A DNA stretch of 64,000 nucleotides from Bacteroidota bacterium (GCA_023437305.1 JAEZGN010000008.1:62001-126000), one strand, 5' to 3'; numbered from the stretch's first letter, positions 18,470 to 26,597 are shown. The notes: generated from the letters alone by a model not told the origin. Made by a program: numbers and translations.

Positions 18470-18793
18470 ATGACGAAGCCCGATTTAATAAGAAGGATAA
18501 AGCTCATCCTGAAACTCGATAATATCAAAAAGGAAGAGAATGCCGGAGCCAAGCAAGGACTTGAAAAAGCTCTCGAAATATTGGAATCGAATCAACGTGA
18601 TTTATCCGGATTGGATGAACTCGATACAACTCAAGCAAAAGCGATCGCAAAGTTTGCAGTTGATTTTAATAATATGGAACATAACGGCGAGTTCTTTGTC
18701 GCCCTTGGTGAATCAATCGAAGGTAAGAAACCAAGCGAGAAGTTCTACAAGAAGTTATGGACGATTATGAATGAATTTGATAAGAAGTCATGA
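18470..18793 (+). CDS. Phage early protein of unknown function
   Basis: The 107-aa protein is charged, mostly helical and has no recognisable family. The N-terminal part (MTKPDLIRRIKLILKLDNIKKEE) is basic; the C-terminal part carries FDKKS. It starts 3 bp after the clamp gene and overlaps the next by 4 bases (ATGA), so it belongs to the translationally coupled early operon. A QRDLSGL stretch near residue 42 only loosely resembles a clamp-binding peptide. Confidence 0.7.
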   Translation: MTKPDLIRRIKLILKLDNIKKEENAGAKQGLEKALEILESNQRDLSGLDELDTTQAKAIAKFAVDFNNMEHNGEFFVALGESIEGKKPSEKFYKKLWTIMNEFDKKS

Positions 18794-19146
18794 CAGATCT
18801 GGAAATAAGCGAATTGAGGGAAAAATATCCAATTCCTTTCGAAGAAATATGTTTGTATAACTCTTTTGTACAAATCTTAGGTAAACATCCAAAAGATTAT
18901 ACCGAAGAAGATAGAAAAGCTCGCTGGAATAAGATAATGTCATTTAACAAACCAATGGCGAAGCGTTGGTCTGATACTTCTGAATGTATCGGATGCATTC
19001 ATTTGAACGAAAAAGAAGCCTGGTGTAATTACCAAGGTTTACCATGTACTTACAATCCTATTTTAACACCATCTAAAGGTATGATTGGTAGGGCTTGTTA
19101 TGGTGCTGCAAAAGAAGAACATCAACAATTAAAATTAGACTTATGA
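18790..19146 (+). CDS. Small cysteine-rich phage protein with C-terminal clamp-binding-like peptide
   Basis: The 118-aa protein has five cysteines in its second half (CIGC, WCNYQGLPC, RACYG), a possible metal site. Its last six residues are QLKLDL, an exact match to the QLxLxL hexapeptide form of the beta-clamp-binding motif. ATGA overlaps link it to both neighbours. The family is not recognised. Binding to the phage clamp encoded two genes upstream is inferred from the motif and context. Confidence 0.7.
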   Translation: MTDLEISELREKYPIPFEEICLYNSFVQILGKHPKDYTEEDRKARWNKIMSFNKPMAKRWSDTSECIGCIHLNEKEAWCNYQGLPCTYNPILTPSKGMIGRACYGAAKEEHQQLKLDL

Positions 19147-19511
19147 GTGCGAATAATTCATTTCAAGATACAATCAAAGCATACTTAGATAAGCGTGCAT
19201 CAGAAGATTCTCTCTTTGCTGTAACGTATGCAAAAGAAAACAAGAATATCAAAGACTGCTGCAGCTATATAACCGGCAGAGCAAAAAAAGTACAAAGTGG
19301 TGGTTGTGCTGTCATATCCCATGAAGAGGTTTTCGGATGGGCGGTACACTATTATGACGAGGACGATATAATAGTCGAAAAGACTTCGAATGTTCGATCA
19401 GAGGTGATGACTTCTGCTTCTAAATCAGAGGTAAAGAAAGAAGCTACCAAAGCGAAGCTCAAGCCTAAGAAGAAAGATGATGTTGGACAATATAGCTTGT
19501 TTGGATTATGA
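19143..19511 (+). CDS. PcfK-like protein
   Basis: The 122-aa protein resembles the PcfK family found beside PcfJ in conjugative plasmids and Bacteroidetes mobile elements. The pattern NSFQDTIKAYLDKRASEDSLF, then CCSYITGRAKK and ISHEEVFGWAVHYYDED, is typical. The tail is basic and ends in GQYSLFGL, which contains QYSLF, close to the consensus clamp-binding pentapeptide QLSLF. I use the ATG at 19143 because it overlaps the previous stop (ATGA) and starts the conserved region. The partner PcfJ gene lies one gene downstream. Confidence 0.8.
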   Translation: MSANNSFQDTIKAYLDKRASEDSLFAVTYAKENKNIKDCCSYITGRAKKVQSGGCAVISHEEVFGWAVHYYDEDDIIVEKTSNVRSEVMTSASKSEVKKEATKAKLKPKKKDDVGQYSLFGL

Positions 19512-20140
19512 AGGGAATATGCTTTATAGAGCCGTTGCATGACAAGACGGTCAAAAAGACAAAGACTGAGACAAGAAGGATTATTGTAAATCAACCTTTG
19601 GAAAATGAAATAATCAAGCCTTTTGCTAATGGATTCTTTGGAATATATCATAAGGTTGGCGGAATAGATAATTTAAAGGTAACTCTTAAACCTCGCTACA
19701 ATGTTGGTGAAATTCTATATCTGAAAGAACCATACTTCATCCTTGAATCAAAACAAATTGAATATAGGTATGAGCCTACATTCTTTCTCGAAGGTTGTGT
19801 TATGCCTAAATGGCAATGGAAAAATAAACTTTTTATGCCTGCATCAGCCGCACGTCATTTTATCAAGGTCACTGCTGTTCGTGCCGAAAGGTTACAAAAT
19901 ATTTCTGATGAAGATTGTCTCAAAGAGGGAAACTGGTTTGGTGAAACATCTTCTTTCTATTACAATGGTTTATTTCACTCAAAAGGAAATTATAAAGGAA
20001 AAATAAAGAAGTACCTAACAGCTAAAGAAGCATATAAAGATCTTATCAATTCCATTGATGGCAAAGACACTTGGGATAATAACCCTTGGGTATGGGTTTA
20101 TGATTACACTTTGTGTAACAGAGAGGGGGTGCAGTTATGA
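19508..20140 (+). CDS. ASCH-domain-like phage protein
   Basis: The 210-aa protein has the order typical of phage ASCH-like proteins: an N-terminal KTKTETRRII, then YNVGEILYLKEPYFI, and MPASAARHFIKVTAVRAERLQNISDEDCLKEGNW. ASCH folds resemble PUA domains and are thought to bind RNA or modified nucleotides, but the exact role here is unknown. ATGA overlaps join it to pcfK-like and pcfJ-like genes on either side. Confidence 0.75.
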   Translation: MKGICFIEPLHDKTVKKTKTETRRIIVNQPLENEIIKPFANGFFGIYHKVGGIDNLKVTLKPRYNVGEILYLKEPYFILESKQIEYRYEPTFFLEGCVMPKWQWKNKLFMPASAARHFIKVTAVRAERLQNISDEDCLKEGNWFGETSSFYYNGLFHSKGNYKGKIKKYLTAKEAYKDLINSIDGKDTWDNNPWVWVYDYTLCNREGVQL

Positions 20141-21570
20141 AACCACGTACAAAGCTTCAATTTGAGGTACTTGAAAACAGTAAGCATCTATTCGATATAG
20201 AAAACTATATACTCTCTTGGGCCAAGAAAGATATATTAGAGCATAAAGGATTCGCTACCAAGACAAGAGTTATTTGTATGGATTGTGGGGAGGCATTCTC
20301 CCCCGATCTTGTAAGCCGCAAGCACGCCGTTTGCCCTCACTGTCATACTAAGTTGAAGGTAGAGCAGACGAGGAAACGGACCGCCGAGCAACGAACTTAC
20401 ATTGCTTCTGCCGAGATATATGGTGAGTTTCAGGTGATCCGAAATTTTGAGTTGCGATCTTATCATAAATCGGGGGTATCTACAAAGTATTATATATCCG
20501 AAATACTGCAACATTGGATATTATCTAATGGCAAGAGGGAAGTTATTGCTCGCAGACATACTGTCAATTGGTATTGTGATTCATGGGGTGGTTATATGGA
20601 GATTCAGAATAAAAAAGATGAACGAAAATATGATATATATCCTCAAAAATATCATCCTGATTCAATATTTAAGACTGAGTATCTAAAGTATGGTATCAAT
20701 AAAAATTTAGAAGGGCTTACTTTTCTGGAAGCAATAAAGATTGTACCAGAGAACCCAAAGGCTGAAACTTTATTGAAAGCAAAACGATATGATTTGTTAG
20801 GTTGCTATTGTGATTATAGTCTTAAACATGAAATTTATAATTATTGGCCGTCGGTTAAAATATGCTTGAGAAATAAGTATAAAATCAAAGATGTGAAAAT
20901 ATGGTTCGATTACCTTGATCTTTTACGATACTTCAAAAAAGATTTAAATAATGCTCATTATGTATGTCCTAAAGATTTAAAGAAAGAACATGATATCTAT
21001 ATGAAGCGCAAGCGTGAAGTAATGAGGATAGAAGAAATGAAGCGAGACTATATCCGTATTTTAAAGTATTTCGGAGAATTTCAAGAAGCGGGCTTTTCAT
21101 ATCCCAAGAACTTAAATAGAGAATATCAGATATTAGTCGAAAGACAAAAACGAGATAGGCTCGAAAAGAAGAAAAAAGAACTTGAAGGCTTAGCTGTAAA
21201 ATATCAAAAATTTATTCAGCCATTCTTGGACATACAGATCAGTGATAGCCTTATACAAATTATTCCTCTACAAAGTATCGAAGACTTCAAACAAGAGGGT
21301 GATACTTTACATCACTGTGTCTATACCAACGAATACTTCAAAAAAGCTGATTGCCTGATCCTATCGGCACGCATTAACGAATCTATACTTGAAACTATAG
21401 AGATTGATATAAAGAATATGAAAATAGTTCAGTGTCGAGGCCAACGAAACGGGCTGAGCGAGTACCATGATCGGATTCTCACTCTTATGAATAAAAACAT
21501 GAGACAAATTAAAGAACGTCTTAAACCGAAAAAGAATGGAACTAAAAGAGATGTCACAGCAGCAGCTTAA
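20137..21570 (+). CDS. PcfJ-like protein
   Basis: The 477-aa protein matches the PcfJ family. It has an N-terminal zinc ribbon (CMDCGEAF about residue 46, CPHCHTKL about 67) and a lysine-rich middle. The conserved core has QEGDTLHHCVYTNEYF, LSARINESILETIEID and CRGQRNGLSEYHDRI. PcfJ and PcfK are known as a pair on conjugative elements such as pCF10; their molecular role is poorly defined. Here the pair is split by the ASCH gene in a phage early operon. The end of the gene overlaps a 59-codon frame. Confidence 0.85.
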   Translation: MKPRTKLQFEVLENSKHLFDIENYILSWAKKDILEHKGFATKTRVICMDCGEAFSPDLVSRKHAVCPHCHTKLKVEQTRKRTAEQRTYIASAEIYGEFQVIRNFELRSYHKSGVSTKYYISEILQHWILSNGKREVIARRHTVNWYCDSWGGYMEIQNKKDERKYDIYPQKYHPDSIFKTEYLKYGINKNLEGLTFLEAIKIVPENPKAETLLKAKRYDLLGCYCDYSLKHEIYNYWPSVKICLRNKYKIKDVKIWFDYLDLLRYFKKDLNNAHYVCPKDLKKEHDIYMKRKREVMRIEEMKRDYIRILKYFGEFQEAGFSYPKNLNREYQILVERQKRDRLEKKKKELEGLAVKYQKFIQPFLDIQISDSLIQIIPLQSIEDFKQEGDTLHHCVYTNEYFKKADCLILSARINESILETIEIDIKNMKIVQCRGQRNGLSEYHDRILTLMNKNMRQIKERLKPKKNGTKRDVTAAA

Positions 21571-21715
21571 ATCCGGTATTATCCGATGCGAAGCAAGATT
21601 ATGCGGTATTCTTCCTTTCGGATTAATGAAAAATGAGACATTCACCCGTGAAGCTATGAGAGAATACCAGACAGAACTGGATAAGAGAAAACAAACCGAA
21701 TTAGATTTTAAATAA
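21536..21715 (+). CDS. 59-aa protein ending in a clamp-binding-like peptide
   Basis: This short frame starts at the ATG at 21536, 35 bases inside the pcfJ-like gene, and stops at 21715. The protein begins MELKEMSQQQLKSGIIRCEA and ends KQTELDFK. QTELDF closely resembles QVELEF, the internal clamp-binding peptide of E. coli Pol III alpha. It fills an otherwise empty gap in a tightly packed operon, which supports it as real. The family is unknown. Confidence 0.6.
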   Translation: MELKEMSQQQLKSGIIRCEARLCGILPFGLMKNETFTREAMREYQTELDKRKQTELDFK

Positions 21716-21724
21716 GATATAGAT

Positions 21725-21916
21725 ATGGCAACAATATTGAAGATAAATGATGGTGAAAACATTTTGGAGGTAACACCGCCAAATCAAGAAGGAGTATTAG
21801 TAGTGCGGACAGGTCTAGATATGGACGAACAGTCATGGAGGAGTGTTACATTGGATCGAAAAGACACTAAGAACTTGATTAAGTACCTGCAAGAACATTT
21901 GGAAGAATTATCTTAA
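21725..21916 (+). CDS. Small phage early protein
   Basis: The 63-aa protein (MATILKINDGENILEVTPP...) is acidic with alternating beta-like segments and a helical C-terminus (NLIKYLQEHLEELS). I recognise no family. It starts 9 bp after the 59-codon gene and ends 2 bp before the helicase-loader gene, so it belongs to the early operon. Confidence 0.65.
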   Translation: MATILKINDGENILEVTPPNQEGVLVVRTGLDMDEQSWRSVTLDRKDTKNLIKYLQEHLEELS

Positions 21917-21918
21917 TA

Positions 21919-22671
21919 ATGGCAAAGAAAGAAATATTGGCAAATTTTATACCTATTAGCCGCCGACTATTTGAGCACCGGCTTTGGTGCGAAGAGCGGG
22001 AATATTCGAGGTTCGAGGCTTGGCTCTATCTGATCAAAGAGGCAAGATTTGAGGACACGAAGCTGTATGATGGCAATAAGGTGATAGAAGTCAAAAGAGG
22101 GCAAGTTTATGCCTCTATCAGATTCTTTGCTAAGGCTTGGAAATGGTCTCCCAAAAAGGTTCTGGGGTACTTTGAATTATTGATAAATGATAAAATGATT
22201 GTCAAGGAAACAGTGAAAGAAACAGGTCAAAGCATTATAACTATCTGTAAATACGAAGATTATAATTCAATATCTGAAAATAGGAAACAGCAAAGGAAAC
22301 AACAAGGAAACAGTACGGAAACAAAATCTAATATAGTAAATACTGATAATAATGTTATTCCCCCTATATCCCCCAAGGGGATTGATGAGAGCGAACCTAA
22401 AAAAACATGGAGAGATTCTTTTGAGGTCTACAAAGAAGATCTGAGAGAAGCATATCAAAAGTTGATATACGATAAGGAATGGATAGAGCAGCAAGAACGC
22501 TACCATCCGAACCTTGATATTGGCTTATCACTAGAAAAAGCTTGTGTACAATTTTGGGCATTAGAAGCTGGTTGGATTCACAAGAAGAAATCAAAGTCTG
22601 TCAATATTGACTGGAAATCAACATTAGCAAGTGCCATAGAGCGAAATAAAGTTTATAAACAAAAGCAATGA
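21919..22671 (+). CDS. Phage replication protein, probable helicase loader
   Basis: The 250-aa protein has an N-terminal winged-helix region typical of phage replication organisers (FIPISRRLFEHRLW, FEAWLYLIKEARF, KRGQVYASIRFFAKAWKWSPKKV). A polar Q/N/T linker (about 112-145) and a helical C-terminal domain (SFEVYKEDLREAYQKL; WKSTLASAIERNK) follow. Gene order (this, then DnaB by an ATGA overlap) is classic for an origin-binding or loader protein handing the helicase to DNA. I see no AAA+ motifs, so it would be DnaD-like rather than DnaC-like. Confidence 0.75.
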   Translation: MAKKEILANFIPISRRLFEHRLWCEEREYSRFEAWLYLIKEARFEDTKLYDGNKVIEVKRGQVYASIRFFAKAWKWSPKKVLGYFELLINDKMIVKETVKETGQSIITICKYEDYNSISENRKQQRKQQGNSTETKSNIVNTDNNVIPPISPKGIDESEPKKTWRDSFEVYKEDLREAYQKLIYDKEWIEQQERYHPNLDIGLSLEKACVQFWALEAGWIHKKKSKSVNIDWKSTLASAIERNKVYKQKQ

Positions 22672-24026
22672 ATTATCCACACGACATAGATCTGGAGAAT
22701 ATAGTTCTGGGAACAATCATATCGAATGCTTCCGGATATAATGAGATCCGAGACATCGTTAATGAGGACTGTTTTTACAACGATTTCAATAAGAAGCTAT
22801 TTCAAATTTTCAAAGAGGTAGAATTAAAGGGAGAGCAACCGGATGCTGTCATCATTGCTCAAGAGTACCGAAAAAAATATTCAGAATTAAAAGTTGTAGA
22901 ATTAATGAAAGTCTGTGATTATTCCTCCATGACAAATCTTTACTCACATACTTGTCGGTTAAATGACCTTTCAACCAGAAGAAAGTTTATTGACCTTGGA
23001 ATTTATCTTCAATCAAAAGGGCAATCAGAGCGTGATGATATTTTAGACATTTCTTCTTATGCGGGTCAGTTTTTAGAGAATATCTATTCATTTTCAGAAA
23101 ATAATATTTCATCGATAAAAGATGCAGTTAAGTCTGTTTACAAAATAGTTGAAGATAATAAATCATCAAAGACTGTTTTGACCGGATCGCCAACCGGTTT
23201 TCAGAAGATAGACAAAAAGACCGGAGGTCTACAAAAATCGGATTTGATTATTATTGCCGCAGAAACATCACAAGGAAAAACATCTTTGGCTTTATCCATA
23301 TTGAATAATACCGTAAAGCATGGGACAAAAGTGTCAGTTTATTCTTTGGAAATGAAAAAAGAGCAATTGGCTGCACGGTTAATGTCCATGGAAAGCGGTA
23401 TCTCATCAAGTCAAATTCTCTATAGCCCTTTGGATGATTGGCAGTTTGAGCGGCTCGATAAATCAATAAACGGATTATATAATTCATCCATTTTATTCGA
23501 CGATAGAAGTACCTCAAACATTGATACGATAATAAATTCTATTCGGGCAATGGTTTCAAAATACCAAATTGACGGTGTTGTAATCGACTATTTGCAGATC
23601 CTTAGTGTGAACATGAAAGGTAGTAATAAAGAACAGCAAATGGCTGATGTGGCAAGACGATTGAAGAATTTGGCCAAAGAACTGGATATATGGATTATTG
23701 CCTTATCACAGCTGAACAGGGATAGCCAAAACCCGGTTCCATCATTAAACCGACTTCGGGATAGCGGACAAATAGCTGAGGCTGCCGATGTCGTAATTTT
23801 TGTATACAGGCCCGAAATATATTTAAGATCATTCCCTGACCCATACAAAGATAAGGAGACTGAAGGATATGCTTTGATTGATGTTGCAAAAGGTCGAAAT
23901 ATAGGATTATTGAAGATGCTTTGCAAGTTCGACAAAGAGACGACTCATTTTATCGATGTCTACGAAAGCGATATCCCGACTAAATCTACAAGTGTGATAA
24001 AACAAAGTAATCCTTTACCCTTTTAA
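22668..24026 (+). CDS. dnaB: DnaB-type replicative helicase
   Basis: The 452-aa hexameric helicase has an N-terminal helical domain (about 1-130). The RecA-like domain has Walker A AAETSQGKTSLA, Walker B GVVIDYLQIL, LSQLNRDSQ and an arginine-finger region DSGQIAEAADVVIFVYRPE. It unwinds the fork for phage replication. No phage primase or polymerase is seen, so host enzymes must help. The C-terminus ends in KQSNPLPF, a possible but weak clamp-binding peptide. It overlaps the loader gene by 4 bases. Confidence 0.95.
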   Translation: MNYPHDIDLENIVLGTIISNASGYNEIRDIVNEDCFYNDFNKKLFQIFKEVELKGEQPDAVIIAQEYRKKYSELKVVELMKVCDYSSMTNLYSHTCRLNDLSTRRKFIDLGIYLQSKGQSERDDILDISSYAGQFLENIYSFSENNISSIKDAVKSVYKIVEDNKSSKTVLTGSPTGFQKIDKKTGGLQKSDLIIIAAETSQGKTSLALSILNNTVKHGTKVSVYSLEMKKEQLAARLMSMESGISSSQILYSPLDDWQFERLDKSINGLYNSSILFDDRSTSNIDTIINSIRAMVSKYQIDGVVIDYLQILSVNMKGSNKEQQMADVARRLKNLAKELDIWIIALSQLNRDSQNPVPSLNRLRDSGQIAEAADVVIFVYRPEIYLRSFPDPYKDKETEGYALIDVAKGRNIGLLKMLCKFDKETTHFIDVYESDIPTKSTSVIKQSNPLPF

Positions 24027-24040
24027 ATTGGAATTGGCCG

Positions 24041-24613
24041 ATGGCAAATGAAATAATAAACACATACATTTCACAAAGATACGATCGTTGGCTCGATTAT
24101 GCAGTATACCATTGCTCACATCATGGGATGAATGAAGAGGCTGTCGATGTATTGAATGAAGTCTTGGCGATGCTTATAGAGAAATGCGGGACCAATGAGC
24201 CTTATATCCTGCAATTGTACGAAAGCAAGAAGGGACAATACAGGGAACTCGATTTCTTTGTCCTGCAGATGATAAAATTAAACATTCAGTCTCCGACATC
24301 ACCATATCAGCATAAATACCGATCATTACCGGTAGATGCAAATGTTGACTTTCAACGTATAGATCTGATCGATGAAGAAGATGCGGAACAGGACAGATCA
24401 GGAGATATACTGCTGAAGATGCAACAAGTAAGAAGTATATTCAATAGTCTGCAATTATCAAGGAGAGCAAAGCGAGTGTTTTCTTGGAAGTTTTTCGAGG
24501 GTAACAGCTTCTCGGAATGGGAAGGTACTGAGGACAAGAAAGACCTGTATGATATTTACAATGGAGTTCTCGAATTAATTAAAAACAAGTTGAATAATAG
24601 AGAGTTATTTTGA
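24041..24613 (+). CDS. Sigma-70/ECF-like protein, candidate late-gene regulator
   Basis: The 190-aa protein reads like a degenerate two-domain sigma factor. The region-2-like part (about 10-90) has WLDYAVYHCSHHGMNEEAVD followed by LNEVLAMLIEK. The region-4-like part (about 125-185) has IFNSLQLSRRAKRVFSWKFF, then EGNSFSEW and DLYDIYNGVLELIKNKL. It sits at the end of the early operon, just before the structural modules, where phages often place a late activator. Its last residues NRELF weakly resemble a clamp-binding pentapeptide. The family call rests on pattern alone; it could be another helix-turn-helix regulator. Confidence 0.5.
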   Translation: MANEIINTYISQRYDRWLDYAVYHCSHHGMNEEAVDVLNEVLAMLIEKCGTNEPYILQLYESKKGQYRELDFFVLQMIKLNIQSPTSPYQHKYRSLPVDANVDFQRIDLIDEEDAEQDRSGDILLKMQQVRSIFNSLQLSRRAKRVFSWKFFEGNSFSEWEGTEDKKDLYDIYNGVLELIKNKLNNRELF

Positions 24614-24650
24614 ATTGTTTTTCGTATATTTATGTAGTAATTAATTAGTT

Positions 24651-24866
24651 ATGAATGACAAAATACTGAGTTTAGAAAAAAGAAAAGATGCTTTCCATGA
24701 AAGAAATGGAAAGGTTATTGATATGATGAATGAAGGTCGTTTATCTGTCGAAGATGCAAAAATGATATTGAGAATAAATGCTATTGAAATAGAAAGATTG
24801 TCTAACATTATTAACTTCGAATTACAAATTGCATTAACAGGAAAAGAACAGGTGGTAAAACTATAA
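24651..24866 (+). CDS. Small helical phage protein
   Basis: The 71-aa protein (MNDKILSLEKRKDAFHERNG...) is charged and probably coiled coil (EDAKMILRINAIEIERLSNI). It stands between the sigma-like gene and the ParB-like gene. A TATATTTA box at 24625-24632 precedes it. No family is recognised. Confidence 0.6.
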   Translation: MNDKILSLEKRKDAFHERNGKVIDMMNEGRLSVEDAKMILRINAIEIERLSNIINFELQIALTGKEQVVKL

Positions 24867-24880
24867 TAAACCTCTGCCTT

Positions 24881-24897
24881 TTATATTTTACCGATAA
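24881..24897 (+). promoter_or_regulatory. Phage late motif copy 1 (before ParB-like gene)
   Basis: TTATATTTTA (24881-24890) is followed by CCGATAAAA, and the ParB-like ATG comes 12 bases after the 10-mer. It is one of seven exact copies in the prophage. A CCTCTGCC tract precedes it, as in several other copies. Confidence 0.55.
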
Positions 24898-24902
24898 AAG
24901 GC

Positions 24903-25517
24903 ATGTCTGAATTAAAATTTGATCCTAAGAATTACCGTATACACGGAGAGAAAAATAAAAGACTTATACAAAAGAGTCTTGTCGATTGTGGAGCTGGGCG
25001 TTCGATACTTATTGATAAAGAAGATTGCATCATTGCCGGTAACGGAGTGTATGAACAGGCACAAGAATTAGGTTTGAAAGTTCGTATTATTGAATCAGAC
25101 GGTACTGAACTAATAGCAATCAAAAGAACAGACCTCAAGACAGAGGATGCAAGACGCAAAGCGTTGGCTCTTGCAGATAATTATACGAGTGACACATCGG
25201 TCTTTGACGTTGAAGCGATATTGGAAGATTTTACAGAAGAGGATATTGATGCTTGGGAATTCAGTATTGAAACAGGTGACGTATTTATACAAGGAAGTAA
25301 TGATCCCAATAAAGAATTCGAAGATTTAGGTGAATTTAAATTTGCAAATAAAGATATTTCGGCATGGAAGCAAATCATTGTTAGTTTCAAAAATGAAGAG
25401 GACTTCGCTAAGTTTGCAAAACTAATAAATCAGAATCTTACAGAAAAGACCAAAAGTATATTCTATCCGGCACAAGTAAAAGAAGATATTATTGAAATTT
25501 ATGAGCAGCCAAAGTAA
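24903..25517 (+). CDS. ParB/Srx-fold phage protein
   Basis: The 204-aa protein has a ParB N-terminal-like (Srx fold) domain at about 1-110: DPKNYRIHGEKNKRLIQKSL, then IDKEDCIIAGNGVYEQAQELG and a region ALALADNYTSDTSVFDVEAI. The C-terminal part (about 140-204) is probably helical. It overlaps the glycosyltransferase gene by 17 bases, so the two are coupled. In phages such ParB-like proteins often accompany DNA-modification or nuclease genes; the activity here is unknown. It begins the first module carrying the late motif. Confidence 0.75.
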   Translation: MSELKFDPKNYRIHGEKNKRLIQKSLVDCGAGRSILIDKEDCIIAGNGVYEQAQELGLKVRIIESDGTELIAIKRTDLKTEDARRKALALADNYTSDTSVFDVEAILEDFTEEDIDAWEFSIETGDVFIQGSNDPNKEFEDLGEFKFANKDISAWKQIIVSFKNEEDFAKFAKLINQNLTEKTKSIFYPAQVKEDIIEIYEQPK

Positions 25518-26319
25518 TATTCCAATTTTTATCCCTTCAAAAGGGCGTTGGGATAATGGTCTGACCTGGCATGCTCTTGATGCAATGGGTGTAGATCGTT
25601 ATCGCGTAATTGTAGAACCTCAAGAATATGAGCTATATAGAAAAGTTCTCCCTAAAGAAAAGCTTCTTATTCTCGATATGGAGTTTAAGCGTAAATATGA
25701 AACATGCGATAACATCCCATACGAAGAGGACATACGTGTTGGCAGTGGCGCAGCTCGTAACTTCGGTTGGTATACTGCAAAGAAAGAAGGAGCTCCTTGG
25801 CATTGGATTATTGACGATAATATAAAGCGATTTTTCGTATATAACGACAACACTAAACTGAATGCAAAATTTGACACTTTTGCATGTGTTGAACGATTTG
25901 TGGAAAACTATTCGAATGTTACAATGGCCGGAATGCAATATGCTATGTTTGTTCCAAGAAAACAGAAGCATAAACCGCTTGTAATAAACACACGTATATT
26001 TTCATGCAACCTGATAAAAACTAACAGTCCTTTCAAATGGCGTGGAAGATATAATGAAGATGTTATTTTATCTATGGATATGCTCGAAAGAGGTTATTGT
26101 ACGATACTTTTTCAGACATACCTCTGTGAAAAGATGACTACCCAGAAAATGAAAGGAGGAAATACGGATGAGATATATCGAAACGGAACAGAAGCTAAAA
26201 GCCGGTTATTGAAGTCAGTTTATCCTGATAAAGTAGAGTTGGTAATAAGATATGGTCGTCCACATCACCGTGTTGATTTTACAAAATTTTACGGAAAGAA
26301 TAAGTTAATTAGAAAATAA
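25501..26319 (+). CDS. TET-associated-type glycosyltransferase (TAGT/GREB1-like)
   Basis: The 272-aa protein resembles the TAGT family of GT-A glycosyltransferases, which phages use to glycosylate hydroxymethylated bases. It has IPIFIPSKGRWDNGLTWHAL, YRVIVEPQEYELY, GSGAARNFGWYTAKKEG, the metal-binding HWIIDDNIKRF, and FKWRGRYNEDVILSMDMLERG. I choose the ATG at 25501, overlapping the ParB-like stop, over a TTG at 25492. No TET/JBP oxygenase or hydroxymethylpyrimidine synthase gene lies in the window, so the acceptor base is unclear. Confidence 0.75.
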   Translation: MSSQSNIPIFIPSKGRWDNGLTWHALDAMGVDRYRVIVEPQEYELYRKVLPKEKLLILDMEFKRKYETCDNIPYEEDIRVGSGAARNFGWYTAKKEGAPWHWIIDDNIKRFFVYNDNTKLNAKFDTFACVERFVENYSNVTMAGMQYAMFVPRKQKHKPLVINTRIFSCNLIKTNSPFKWRGRYNEDVILSMDMLERGYCTILFQTYLCEKMTTQKMKGGNTDEIYRNGTEAKSRLLKSVYPDKVELVIRYGRPHHRVDFTKFYGKNKLIRK

Positions 26320-26326
26320 GATTACA

Positions 26327-26334
26327 TAACTTTG
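26327..26334 (+). promoter_or_regulatory. Host-type -7 box TAACTTTG before an accessory pair
   Basis: TAACTTTG fits the Bacteroidetes TAnnTTTG consensus and lies 22 bases before the ATG at 26357. No clear -33 box is seen. Identical boxes precede the genes at 33667 and 44162. Confidence 0.4.
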
Positions 26335-26356
26335 ACGGAAAATAAATAAATCCGTC

Positions 26357-26569
26357 ATGAAAATATCTGCATTTATGATATATAAAGAAGTACTCGAAAA
26401 GAGATTAGCACGAAAAAAAGAGCAGTTGGCGGAAATAGAAAAATACATCAATAGCGAGGGTGTTGCAGGGTCTGTTGATAAACGAAAATACATTGAACTG
26501 AAAGCCGTAGTGAATGAATTAGAGAATTGTATCGATATGGCCGAATCAATGGCAAAGATGGAGGGGTAA
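26357..26569 (+). CDS. Small coiled-coil protein
   Basis: The 70-aa protein (MKISAFMIYKEVLEKRLARKK...) is almost wholly charged helix and probably a coiled coil. It is the first gene of an accessory pair with the DUF3592-like gene, behind a host-type -7 box. No family is recognised. Confidence 0.6.
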   Translation: MKISAFMIYKEVLEKRLARKKEQLAEIEKYINSEGVAGSVDKRKYIELKAVVNELENCIDMAESMAKMEG

Positions 26570-26597
26570 TTTAAGTTTAAATGTTAAACAACAGAAT

